Notes: a model not told the origin generated them from the sequence alone. Counted from the first letter of the stretch, positions 6,272-13,508 are shown. The stretch is DNA of 18,912 nucleotides from Lachnospiraceae bacterium (GCA_014804185.1 JAAVAG010000220.1:1-18912), one strand, 5' to 3'. Translations and numbers: made by a program.

Positions 6272-9082
6272 ATGGCATTTGACATGGAGCAGTACAACAG
6301 ATGGCCCGCACGGCATAAGCATGACAGCCAGCCCAGCAAAAAGATCATTGCTCTGGGCAAGAAAATCACGGATGTGGCGGCGCATATGATCGGCGGAGTG
6401 AAGGTGGAGGATCCGGAGTATTGGGGACTTGCGGAGATCATTACCGAGGAGATGGCGGAGGTAGGGCTGGCCATGAAAAAGAGAACACCCTATACTTTTG
6501 CCGAGATGTGCAAGTTAAATAAGATTGACAAGGACGGCGAGGAAAAGTTCCAGAAGCTTCTGGATGAGATGAGTTACATCGGTCTTCTGGAGTATGATTA
6601 CGGGTATCACTATGACCACAACGGGCGCACCCATGAGCAGACGGAACGCAGGTACATTCTGCCCATGTTCGTGCCCGGCTCTGCGGAACTTTTCAATATG
6701 GAGGAACTGCCGGACGGGAGTAATCCCAGACTGCGGGATCATCCGGATGTGGCGTCTTTCTTTGAGCGTATGACATATATTCCGCTGGCGGGAATCACGC
6801 AGATGGTGCCTCCCGGAGGTGCGGGAATCGGTATGCACGTGATTCCGGTGGAAAAGGCCATCTCCATGGAAAACCAGTCGGTGGATCTGGAGCATATTTC
6901 CTACTGGCTGAAAAAATATGAGGGGCATATCGGGGTGGGCAGATGCTCCTGCCGTGCATCCCGTAAAGTGCTGGGAGAAGGCGTGGCGGATGACGATTAC
7001 GGCTGGTGCATCGGCGTGGGTGACTTTGCCGATTACTGCCGGGAGACGGGAAAAGGCCATGATATCACCTATGACGAGGCCATGGCAATCCTGCAGAGGG
7101 CGGAAGAAAACGGCTTCGTACACCAGACCACCAATATTGACGGGGAAAACAAGATTTTTGGTATCTGCAACTGCAATGTGAATATCTGTAACGCCCTGCG
7201 CACCTCGCAGCTTTTCAATACGCCCAACATGTCCCGTTCCGCCTATGTGGCGCATGTGGACAAAGAAAAATGCGTGGCCTGCGGACGGTGTGTGGAGTAT
7301 TGCCCTGCCGGCGCGGTAAAGCTTGGGCAGAAACTTTGCACCAAGGACGGCAAAGAGGTGGAGTATCCGAAACAGGAGCTGCCTGATTCCGTAAAATGGA
7401 CCAAGGATAAGTGGGATCCTGATTATCGCGACAACAACAGAATCAACAGCCATAAAACCGGTACATCACCCTGTAAGACAGCCTGCCCTGCGCACATTGC
7501 GGTTCAGGGATACCTGAAAAAGGCTTCTCAGGGAAAATACACAGAGGCGCTTGCGCTGATCAAAAAGCAGAATCCGTTCCCGGCAGTCTGCGGGCGTATC
7601 TGCAACAGGCGCTGTGAGGATGCCTGCACCAGGGGAACCATCGATGAGGCGGTTGCCATCGACGCGGTAAAGAAGTTTATTGCGGAGCAGGATCTGAAAG
7701 CGGAGACAAGATATATTCCGCCGGTGGTGATTCCCGCCAGCATTCACATGGATCATTTTCCGGAGAAGATCGCCATTATCGGAGGCGGACCGGCCGGACT
7801 GAGCGCCGCTTTCTATCTGGCGGAAAAGGGCTATCACCCCACTGTGTTTGAGAAAAATGAAAAAGCGGGCGGAATGCTCCACTACGGAATTCCCTCCTAT
7901 AAACTGGAAAAAGATGTGATCGAGGCGGAGATCGATGTCATTCGGGAGATGGGTGTGGAAATCAAAACCGGCGTAGAGGTCGGCAAGGACGTGACGCTGA
8001 GCGAACTGCGTCATCAGGGGTATAAGGCGTTCTACATCGCTATCGGCTGCAGCGCGGGCAGACGTCCGGGCGTAGCGGGGGACGATGCGGATGGAACTAT
8101 GACCGCTATCGAGTATCTGCATGACGCCAATACGGGCAATACCTCTTTTGCGGGGAAAACCGTAGTGGTGGGCGGCGGTAATGTAGCAATCGACGCGGCG
8201 CGGGTAAGCATCCGCAGCGGAGCCGGGGCGGTGACCCTGTTCAGCCTGGAGTCGGAGAAAGAGATGCCCGCATCCGCGGAGGAGGTCCGCGAGGCCAGAG
8301 AAGACGGCGTTGTGGTGCAAAACGGCTGGGGACCTAAGGAAGTGCTGACAAAGGACGGAAAGGTAACCGGAATTGTATTCAAGAAGTGTATTTCCGTGTT
8401 CAATGCGGAGGGTAAATTTGCTCCTGCTTATGACGAGAATGAGACCGTCACTATAGAATGCGAGCGCGTTATTTTTGCCATTGGTCAGAGGACTGTGTGG
8501 GGAGATCTTCTGAAGGGAGAAAAGGTGGAGTTCAACGGCCCTGCCATTGTGGCGGATAAACTCACTTTCCAGACCGGACAGCCGGATATCTTTGTGGGCG
8601 GAGACGTTTATACAGGACCCAAATTCGCCATCGACGCCATTGCGGCAGGACATTACGCGGCGGAGTCTCTGCACCGCTATGTGCACGGCGGACATATGAC
8701 CATCGGGCGGAATCATTGGGAATTTAATGAATTGGATAAAGACAATATTCTGGTGGAAAGCTATGACAATTCTTCCCGCCAGACAGAGGGTGTTGACCCT
8801 TCTGTGCCTGCGAAATCTTTCCGGGATGCGCATCTGACACTGACGGAGGAGCAGGTGAAAAAGGAGACTGCCCGCTGCCTGGGCTGCGGGGCCACTGTAG
8901 TGGACGAAAACAAATGTATCGGCTGCGGCGTCTGCACTACCAAATGTCAGTTTGACGCGATCACACTGCATCGCGACAGGCCGGAATGTACGGCTATGGT
9001 GACGGCGGAGGATAAGTTTAAGCATATCATTCCTTACCAGATCAAGCGGGCGGCCAGGATTGTGACGCACAAGAAAAAATAA
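6272..9082 (+). CDS. Multidomain Fe-S / FAD pyridine-nucleotide oxidoreductase (GltD-like core)
   Basis: This 936-residue electron-transfer protein starts at ATG 6272, with a strong AAGGAGG about ten bases upstream. Residues 1-320 form a family-specific region with cysteine motifs RCSCR (Cys225, Cys227), Cys246, Cys256 and CNCNVNIC (Cys299, 301, 306). A ferredoxin-type cluster follows at Cys334, 337, 340, 344 (CVACGRCVEYCP). A GltD-like N-terminal Fe-S region (Cys401, 405, 440, 444, 448, 452) leads into the FAD Rossmann loop GGGPAGL at 504-510, a second NAD(P)-type loop VVVGGGNVAIDAAR at 631-644, and the closing FAD motif VGGDVYTGP near 775-783. The C-terminus adds CLGCG (869-873) and another ferredoxin cluster (Cys882, 885, 888, 892). 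The likely role is moving electrons between NAD(P)H and low-potential partners such as ferredoxin, the activator, or the CdhC-like protein. It is not a glutamate synthase subunit: no large subunit is nearby. Confidence 0.85.
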   Translation: MAFDMEQYNRWPARHKHDSQPSKKIIALGKKITDVAAHMIGGVKVEDPEYWGLAEIITEEMAEVGLAMKKRTPYTFAEMCKLNKIDKDGEEKFQKLLDEMSYIGLLEYDYGYHYDHNGRTHEQTERRYILPMFVPGSAELFNMEELPDGSNPRLRDHPDVASFFERMTYIPLAGITQMVPPGGAGIGMHVIPVEKAISMENQSVDLEHISYWLKKYEGHIGVGRCSCRASRKVLGEGVADDDYGWCIGVGDFADYCRETGKGHDITYDEAMAILQRAEENGFVHQTTNIDGENKIFGICNCNVNICNALRTSQLFNTPNMSRSAYVAHVDKEKCVACGRCVEYCPAGAVKLGQKLCTKDGKEVEYPKQELPDSVKWTKDKWDPDYRDNNRINSHKTGTSPCKTACPAHIAVQGYLKKASQGKYTEALALIKKQNPFPAVCGRICNRRCEDACTRGTIDEAVAIDAVKKFIAEQDLKAETRYIPPVVIPASIHMDHFPEKIAIIGGGPAGLSAAFYLAEKGYHPTVFEKNEKAGGMLHYGIPSYKLEKDVIEAEIDVIREMGVEIKTGVEVGKDVTLSELRHQGYKAFYIAIGCSAGRRPGVAGDDADGTMTAIEYLHDANTGNTSFAGKTVVVGGGNVAIDAARVSIRSGAGAVTLFSLESEKEMPASAEEVREAREDGVVVQNGWGPKEVLTKDGKVTGIVFKKCISVFNAEGKFAPAYDENETVTIECERVIFAIGQRTVWGDLLKGEKVEFNGPAIVADKLTFQTGQPDIFVGGDVYTGPKFAIDAIAAGHYAAESLHRYVHGGHMTIGRNHWEFNELDKDNILVESYDNSSRQTEGVDPSVPAKSFRDAHLTLTEEQVKKETARCLGCGATVVDENKCIGCGVCTTKCQFDAITLHRDRPECTAMVTAEDKFKHIIPYQIKRAARIVTHKKK

Positions 9083-9136
9083 GAAGAAATAAAAATAGAA
9101 AGAAACAAGAAGAAACAAGGAAAGTGGGAGACAGCC

Positions 9137-9484
9137 ATGCATGAGTTGGGCGTTGTGTTTTATGTTGTCCGGGATGTAAAGCAGGTGGCGGAGGAAAATG
9201 CCGTGGAGAAGATCGATTCCGTGACACTGCAGATCGGAGAAGTGACGGGGATCATCCATGAGTATCTGACGGACTGTTGGAACTGGGCAAGGAAAAAGGA
9301 ACCCGTCATGGAGGATGCGGAACTGGTGATAGAGCAGATCGACGCGGTTTCCTTTTGTGAGGACTGCAGGCAGGAATATCCTACCGTGCAGTATGCAAAG
9401 GTCTGTCCCCACTGCGGCAGCGAACACACTTATCTGGTGCGGGGCAATGAATTTCTGATCAAGGAGATCGGGGTGTATCCGTAA
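9137..9484 (+). CDS. hypA: HypA-type nickel metallochaperone
   Basis: This is a small nickel-binding, zinc-structured chaperone that works with HypB. The 115-residue product starts with the obligatory MHE nickel motif (His2, Glu3) and carries the zinc site as two CxxC pairs: Cys74-Cys77 (FCEDC) and Cys90-Cys93 (CPHC). Length and motif order match HypA. GGGAG is about seven bases upstream of ATG 9137. It is the last gene of the operon opened by hypB. Its 3' end overlaps the convergent WYL gene by 26 bp, and no bidirectional terminator is visible there, so read-through or antisense transcription is possible. No hydrogenase or urease structural gene lies in the window. Confidence 0.92.
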   Translation: MHELGVVFYVVRDVKQVAEENAVEKIDSVTLQIGEVTGIIHEYLTDCWNWARKKEPVMEDAELVIEQIDAVSFCEDCRQEYPTVQYAKVCPHCGSEHTYLVRGNEFLIKEIGVYP

Positions 9485-10451
9485 AATCCGCCAGATGCAT
9501 CTGCCGTTTGAGCCTTGCTTTCAGGAGAGACAGAAACCTGTCATTCCCTATTACAGTGAGCATGGGGCCGAAAGACATGACTTCGATGAGAAGTTCCGTC
9601 TCCATGCTCTGATTGTAATAGATCAGACATTCATAGGTATCCTCGTCTATCCGGGTGGTATTTTTCTGATAGTTGGCAAAATGCAGCATGGCGCGCTCCA
9701 GGGCGTTGCGTTTGTCTTTGATCTGTATCCGCAGCGGTTCCTTGTAGTAGGAATTTTGAATCATTGCGTTCAGATCCGCGCAGGCGGAAAATATCCTGTC
9801 TGTGAGACGCACGCTGTGCATGCGGGCCACATTCAGAATTTCCAGGCGCATGCGGCCCCGGCCGTTTTCGGAGCCTTTCAGGGCCAGAAGACGGAATTTG
9901 TCGTTTTTGATGGAATATTCCAGCCGGGCGGGAACATAGTAATGATGCACGCGGTTTCCGGCGGGAGAGTTGTAGTCGATTTCCACGTACCTGCTTTCTT
10001 TCTGCCCCTGGAGCAGCGTGCGGAAATTCCGGCGGTACGCGGCGTCCGTATACGGGTCGCCGTCCGCAAACCGGTCATAGTAATAAAGCTGTTCCGGGTT
10101 CCAGAGGGGAGGGACAGCGGCCAGCATGCCGCACAGCGTCTCAAGCTGCCCGGGATCGAGAAACAGCCCGATGCGCGGATCGGTCAGCAGCGCCTTGAGG
10201 TAGGATTTTTCAAGGGCGGATACGGGCGTGATCAGGGGAGAGGAAAGTTTGGAGACATACAGTTCTCCGTCCCGGTCAAATAAGTTCCACGAGCCGTCTT
10301 CCAGCCGGGGAATAATGGCAAGCAGGCTCTCCGCAAAGCCTTCCCGGCAGATTTGAGCGCGCATGCTGCGGAGGGTAACAGCGTCTGATCCGGACAGCAA
10401 ATGTCTCAGTACCTGATAATAGCAGCTATATATTTCTGAAAACAATTCCAT
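9459..10451 (-). CDS. WYL-domain transcriptional regulator (second of a pair)
   Basis: This 330-residue protein has an uncertain N-terminal helical part (about 1-145), then a WYL-type Sm-like ligand-binding domain near 150-215 with the segment PARLEYSIKNDKFRLLAL. It ends in a WCX-like C-terminal domain (ELLIEVMSFGPMLTVIG near 286-302, then a basic helix). WYL domains sense nucleic-acid or nucleotide-type ligands and often control defence and stress genes. The N-terminus has no clear helix-turn-helix, so it may act as a partner of the upstream WYL protein instead of binding DNA alone. GAGG lies nine bases before ATG 10451. It is 58 bp downstream of the first WYL gene, same strand, hence co-transcribed. 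Its end overlaps hypA convergently by 26 bp. Confidence 0.8.
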   Translation of the reverse strand: MELFSEIYSCYYQVLRHLLSGSDAVTLRSMRAQICREGFAESLLAIIPRLEDGSWNLFDRDGELYVSKLSSPLITPVSALEKSYLKALLTDPRIGLFLDPGQLETLCGMLAAVPPLWNPEQLYYYDRFADGDPYTDAAYRRNFRTLLQGQKESRYVEIDYNSPAGNRVHHYYVPARLEYSIKNDKFRLLALKGSENGRGRMRLEILNVARMHSVRLTDRIFSACADLNAMIQNSYYKEPLRIQIKDKRNALERAMLHFANYQKNTTRIDEDTYECLIYYNQSMETELLIEVMSFGPMLTVIGNDRFLSLLKARLKRQMHLADFTDTPRSP

Positions 10452-10509
10452 AAGCTTTTTCCTCGATTTTCTGTGCCCGCAGCAGGGACCTGTCTCATAT
10501 TACCAAAAT

Positions 10510-11832
10510 TTATGTATTTTCTTCCCCGTCTGTCAGATACATTCGATACATTGCCTGGAGATCCTGATGAAAGCGGCGTTCCACAGATTTGGCGCTACAT
10601 TTCAACGACAAAATCCGGCCTGTGAAAGTGCGGATCCAGGGCAGCATTTCATTGCAGTCAAACACTTCAGTCTCATACAGATAAATGCCGGGAGCCATTT
10701 TGGTGACGCTGCCGCCTCTGCCCTCGCGCTTCAGGCGGTCAACGATATATAGTTCTCCGGGCTCCTCGATCTGCACGGTCATGGAAAGCGTGTCAAGGTG
10801 GCGCTTTTCCGGACCCTGAAAGGAAACTCCCCAGAGATATTTTCGGTTGCGCATAAGGCGGGCCAGCAGATCATCGTATTCCGTTTTACTGTCATGCCCT
10901 GCCCTATCGTCATACCCCGCCTTACCGTCATGTTCCGCTTCAGCGCCGGGGGAACCCGGCCATTTTGTGACTGACACCTGTCGGATACCGTCCAGGCGGA
11001 AACAGGTAAAACGTCGGCTTTTGGCGACATATCCGCACAGAAAGCGTCGTCCGCTTCTGGTGCTGATAAATATTTGCAGGGGAATGCAGCAGGCGGTATT
11101 TATCGTCTCATTCCGGGTACTTTTTGTCTCCAGCCGTACTGCTTGCTTTTGGCGCATGGCATCTAAAAGCGCGTACAGAATTTCGTCCTCCAGCGTGTGG
11201 ACAAAGAAACTGTGTTTGACGCGGAAGGTATGGTTCTGATGATCCAGCTGACCGGACAGCACATTTCCGACGATTCCGAAAATACCGGCCATCTGATAAA
11301 AGGAGAGGGCGTCCAGCATGTTCTCGTGGGATTGCAGCCACAGGGCAAGGGAGGTGTCCAGGGAAAAAACAGCCTTTTTTCCGATTTTCTCTCTGGCCAG
11401 CAGGCCCTCTTTTTCGTAGGTATTACATTTTCGGCGCACGGTCTGAACATCAAACAAGACTTCGTATTCTGACAGCAGGCCGTCGGCGATTTCCTCCACG
11501 GTGCGGGCGTGGCCGTCCTGCAGAAGATCCAGCAGCAGGAAATGGAGCACAATGTCATTGTCTGTAAAGCTTTTTGTCTTCCACACCTGAAACAGAGGAT
11601 TGGTATCCAGAAGATTGCTGTCTATGGCCAGGGAGATATTGGCGCCCCCTGAGACATAGTCCTTTTGGATATAGGGGGCCAGCCAGCTTTCCAGTCTCCG
11701 GCGCTCGTTGTCGTAGGTCCGGGGGCTTTTTTCTTTAAACTCATTTCTGGTTTTGAATCCGTAGACAAAAAAGTCCCGGACATATTCCCGTGTCTTTGGA
11801 AAACTTCTGATCAGTTCCTGAAAATCCGACAT
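10510..11832 (-). CDS. WYL-domain transcriptional regulator with winged-helix part (first of a pair)
   Basis: This 440-residue protein starts at ATG 11832, preceded by AGGAGAGGACAGG; a frame extending to 11883 lacks such a site. A winged-helix-like stretch lies near 95-158 (TVEEIADGLL ... TVRRKCNTYEKEGLL). A WYL domain follows near 230-290 with GRRFLCGYVAKSRRFTCFRLDGI, close to the family's typical core, and a C-terminal WCX-like domain runs from about 345 to the end. Between them (residues about 300-325) is a low-complexity insert made of four six-residue repeats rich in His/Tyr-Asp. It is divergent from rtcB across a 232-bp region, the usual layout for a regulator and its target. In other bacteria rtcB is controlled by the CARF-domain protein RtcR; a WYL pair could play the same sensing role here (inference). 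Confidence 0.82.
   Translation of the reverse strand: MSDFQELIRSFPKTREYVRDFFVYGFKTRNEFKEKSPRTYDNERRRLESWLAPYIQKDYVSGGANISLAIDSNLLDTNPLFQVWKTKSFTDNDIVLHFLLLDLLQDGHARTVEEIADGLLSEYEVLFDVQTVRRKCNTYEKEGLLAREKIGKKAVFSLDTSLALWLQSHENMLDALSFYQMAGIFGIVGNVLSGQLDHQNHTFRVKHSFFVHTLEDEILYALLDAMRQKQAVRLETKSTRNETINTACCIPLQIFISTRSGRRFLCGYVAKSRRFTCFRLDGIRQVSVTKWPGSPGAEAEHDGKAGYDDRAGHDSKTEYDDLLARLMRNRKYLWGVSFQGPEKRHLDTLSMTVQIEEPGELYIVDRLKREGRGGSVTKMAPGIYLYETEVFDCNEMLPWIRTFTGRILSLKCSAKSVERRFHQDLQAMYRMYLTDGEENT
10873..10944 (-). repeat. Four tandem 18-bp repeats inside the first WYL gene
   Basis: Four in-frame 18-bp units lie at 10873-10890, 10891-10908, 10909-10926 and 10927-10944; the second and third are the most alike. 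They encode the degenerate six-residue series HDGKAG, YDDRAG, HDSKTE, YDDLLA. The repeats sit in a linker between the WYL core and the C-terminal domain, so length changes would be tolerated. Repeat number may vary between strains by slippage. Confidence 0.7.
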
Positions 11833-11894
11833 ATCCTGTCCTCTCCTGTTTATTTGGCCGACATGCGCATCGGTGAAATCCATGATATGAAGAA

Positions 11895-11940
11895 ATTATA
11901 ACATGATTACAGATACCATGGTATAAGCTTTTTTACCATA
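11895..11940 (-). promoter_or_regulatory. Putative promoter and operator of the WYL pair
   Basis: On the - strand a consensus -10 TATAAT is read from 11900 to 11895. About where its -35 should be lies the perfect 12-bp palindrome ATACCATGGTAT (11913-11924) instead of a TTGACA-like box, suggesting an activator- or autoregulator-dependent promoter. A further ACCATA half occurs at 11935-11940, 20 bases (two helical turns) from the first ACCAT. The same ATACCATGG motif recurs at 13382-13390 upstream of the tRNA-like RNA. The leader to the WYL start would be roughly 55 bases. Confidence 0.45.
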
Positions 11941-12010
11941 GTTCTGTAAATAAAAACGCAGGGGAGAGAGTTCGCAACTTTTTTGAAATGATGGTCCGGA
12001 AGATATTGAA

Positions 12011-12016
12011 TATAAT
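12011..12016 (+). promoter_or_regulatory. Possible -10 element for rtcB
   Basis: A perfect TATAAT lies 49 bases upstream of the rtcB start. The only -35-like word nearby, TTGAAA at 11983-11988, is 22 bases away, too far for a housekeeping promoter, so transcription may need an activator. Plausible but unproven. Confidence 0.35.
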
Positions 12017-12064
12017 AGCATTATCAACAAGAGATCAGAGACAAAGAGAAAGGGTGGGGATGAG

Positions 12065-13297
12065 ATGTTTGTACTGTATAATGAAAATACGAAATTTCCG
12101 GTAAAGATATGGCTGGAGGGAGAAAGTCAGATGGAGGAAAACTGTTTGGAGCAGGCCTATCATCTGTCGCAGCTGCCCTTTCTCCACAAGTGGGTGTGCC
12201 TGATGCCGGATACCCACGCGGGAAAGGGAATGCCTATCGGCGGCGTAATCGCCGCAAAGGATGTGGTCATTCCAAACGCGGTTGGCGTGGATATCGGCTG
12301 TGGAATGGATTTTATTCCCACCAATATCCGTATGGATGATGTCCGTGAAATTCAGACAGGAAACGGAACGCTGATCCAGGCGATGATTGGCAATATTATG
12401 AGAGCGATTCCGTTAAATCAGGAGAGATACAAAGAGCCTCAGGAGTCAAAGGTACTTGACCGCGCGAGAGGGGAAATGGAGAAGTATGAAGAGAATCCGG
12501 AACTGATGCCCCTGATCGAAGACGGCTATTACCAGGTGGGAAGCCTGGGCGGCGGAAACCACTTTATTGAACTCCAGGAAGATCAGGACGGTTATCTGTG
12601 TATCATGCTTCATTCGGGAAGCCGTCATCTGGGAAAAGCGATCTGTGATTATTTTCATGAGCAGGCCAGAGAACTGAACCGGAGATGGTACAGCGCGGTA
12701 AAAGACGAGTATCGTCTGGCGTTTCTGCCGGTGGACTGTGCGCAGGGACGGCAGTATATCAACTGGATGAAGCTGGCTATGGATTATGCCTTTGAGAACC
12801 GCGCCCATATGCTGAGTAAGACCTGCGCCATCGTGGCGCAACTGATTGAGAAACATGCGGGAGTGACCGTGGAATTTGGCGAGGAGATCAACTGCCATCA
12901 CAATTACGCGGCGCTGGAGAACCATTATGACGCCAATGTCTGGGTGCACCGCAAAGGAGCAGTCAGAGTGCGGGAGGGAGAAAAAGCCGTAATTCCGGGC
13001 GCTATGGGAGCAGCCAGCTATGTGGTGGAAGGTAAGGGAAGCAGGGAGTCTTTCTGCAGCTGTTCTCACGGTGCAGGCCGGAGTTATTCCAGGACCGGGG
13101 CGATGCAGGCATTTTCCGTGGAGAAAGTGATGACGGATCTGAAAGAACAGAACGTTGTGCTGGGAAAACGCAGGAAAAATGACGTGGCTGAGGAATGCCG
13201 CTTTGCCTATAAAGACATCAATCAGGTTATGGCACAGCAGACGGATCTGGTTACGCCCATCAGGAAACTGAAGACGGTGGGCGTGGTGAAAGGATAA
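12065..13297 (+). CDS. rtcB: RNA-splicing ligase RtcB
   Basis: RtcB joins RNA 2',3'-cyclic phosphate or 3'-phosphate ends to 5'-OH ends using GTP and manganese, resealing nicked tRNAs and other RNAs. The 410-residue product is close in length to E. coli RtcB (408). Metal ligands are visible: Asp76 and Cys79 in GVDIGCG, His166 in GGGNHF, His183 in HSGSRH, and the His278-His279 pair in NCHHN. The RKGAVR segment (297-302) binds nucleotide, and His335 in SHGAGR corresponds to the histidine guanylylated in the family. AAAGGGTGGGG lies just upstream of ATG 12065. No archease or rtcA is nearby. It is divergent from two WYL regulators and is followed by a tRNA-like RNA and a slipin gene. Confidence 0.97.
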   Translation: MFVLYNENTKFPVKIWLEGESQMEENCLEQAYHLSQLPFLHKWVCLMPDTHAGKGMPIGGVIAAKDVVIPNAVGVDIGCGMDFIPTNIRMDDVREIQTGNGTLIQAMIGNIMRAIPLNQERYKEPQESKVLDRARGEMEKYEENPELMPLIEDGYYQVGSLGGGNHFIELQEDQDGYLCIMLHSGSRHLGKAICDYFHEQARELNRRWYSAVKDEYRLAFLPVDCAQGRQYINWMKLAMDYAFENRAHMLSKTCAIVAQLIEKHAGVTVEFGEEINCHHNYAALENHYDANVWVHRKGAVRVREGEKAVIPGAMGAASYVVEGKGSRESFCSCSHGAGRSYSRTGAMQAFSVEKVMTDLKEQNVVLGKRRKNDVAEECRFAYKDINQVMAQQTDLVTPIRKLKTVGVVKG

Positions 13298-13328
13298 ACT
13301 TTATATTCGGAAATAATTTATTGAGCCT

Positions 13329-13380
13329 GGGTATCGGAGAATGATCTCCTGCCCGGCGGTGCCTGCAGCGTGCTGTCAGG
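13329..13380 (+). other. Two stem-loops after rtcB
   Basis: The 526 bases between rtcB and the slipin gene contain no convincing gene but many inverted repeats. The first is GGAGA-ATGA-TCTCC (13336-13349), flanked by GGG and CCC (13329-13354). The second is CCTGCAGC-GT-GCTG-T-CAGG (13362-13380), eight pairs with a single bulge. No U-run follows either, so they are not typical terminators. They could shape the rtcB mRNA 3' end or be the 5' part of a longer structured RNA. Confidence 0.45.
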
Positions 13381-13381
13381 T

Positions 13382-13407
13382 ATACCATGGCAAAACCATA
13401 CTATAAA
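13382..13407 (+). promoter_or_regulatory. Putative promoter/operator for the tRNA-like RNA
   Basis: ATACCATGG (13382-13390) is identical over nine bases to the left part of the palindrome at the WYL promoter, and a second ACCATA half lies at 13395-13400, 11 bases (one helical turn) after the first ACCAT. A -10-like TATAAA follows at 13402-13407, which would start transcription near 13414, just before the hairpin and tRNA-like fold. No good -35 is present. The match suggests shared control by the WYL proteins (inference). Confidence 0.35.
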
Positions 13408-13415
13408 TATTTCAC

Positions 13416-13438
13416 AATCTTAATATGGGATTAAGATT
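13416..13438 (+). other. 9-bp hairpin immediately 5' of the tRNA-like RNA
   Basis: AATCTTAAT (13416-13424) and ATTAAGATT (13430-13438) form a perfect nine-pair stem with loop ATGGG. It is followed by AAAAAG, not a U-run, so it is not a + strand terminator. It would lie at the 5' end of a transcript starting from the proposed promoter. CACAAT at 13413-13418 could alternatively pair with ATTGTG at 13446-13451, competing with the outer stem of the tRNA-like domain. Confidence 0.55.
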
Positions 13439-13446
13439 AAAAAGAA

Positions 13447-13508
13447 TTGTGGTGTCGAGGGTTCGAATCCCTCCCGTGCAAACGGTAGCTCAGCGGTAGA
13501 GTACACAA
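13447..13508 (+). ncRNA. Circularly permuted tRNA-like RNA (Y RNA / YrlA-like module)
   Basis: Read 5' to 3' the segment holds tRNA parts in permuted order. TTGTG (13447-13451) equals positions 39-43. The five-base variable region GTGTC ends in C48. The T-arm is GAGGG-TTCGAAT-CCCTC (13457-13473). CCGT-GCAA-ACGG (13474-13485) is a four-pair acceptor stem capped by a GNRA tetraloop. TA is positions 8-9, and the D-arm is GCTC-AGCGGTA-GAGT (13488-13502). Then come A26 and CACAA (13504-13508), which pairs with the first TTGTG. All core tRNA tertiary bases are in place (T8, A14, G15-C48, G18, G19, T54, T55, C56, A58). There is no anticodon loop, no CCA and no acceptor ends, so it cannot be charged. 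Bacterial Y RNAs have this layout and some are encoded beside rtcB; no Ro60/Rsr gene is in the window. Alternative: junction of two decayed tRNA genes. Confidence 0.65.

Noticed and set aside
7466..9427. 653-codon open frame on the - strand
   Set aside because: Antisense to the 936-residue oxidoreductase, whose Fe-S and FAD motifs are unmistakable; no recognisable domain on the reverse frame.
206..9484. A hydrogenase or Wood-Ljungdahl CO dehydrogenase cluster
   Set aside because: Nickel chaperones are present, but no hydrogenase large/small subunit, CooS/AcsA, or corrinoid protein is encoded in the window.
9495..10283. 262-codon open frame on the + strand
   Set aside because: Antisense to the WYL gene at 9459-10451 and without a recognisable domain or ribosome binding site.
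12001..12064. A housekeeping promoter for rtcB
   Set aside because: TATAAT at 12011 is good, but the nearest -35-like word is 22 bases away, so only the -10 is listed, with low confidence.
13416..13438. Rho-independent terminator after rtcB
   Set aside because: The stem is perfect but AT-only in character and followed by A residues, not T residues, on the + strand.
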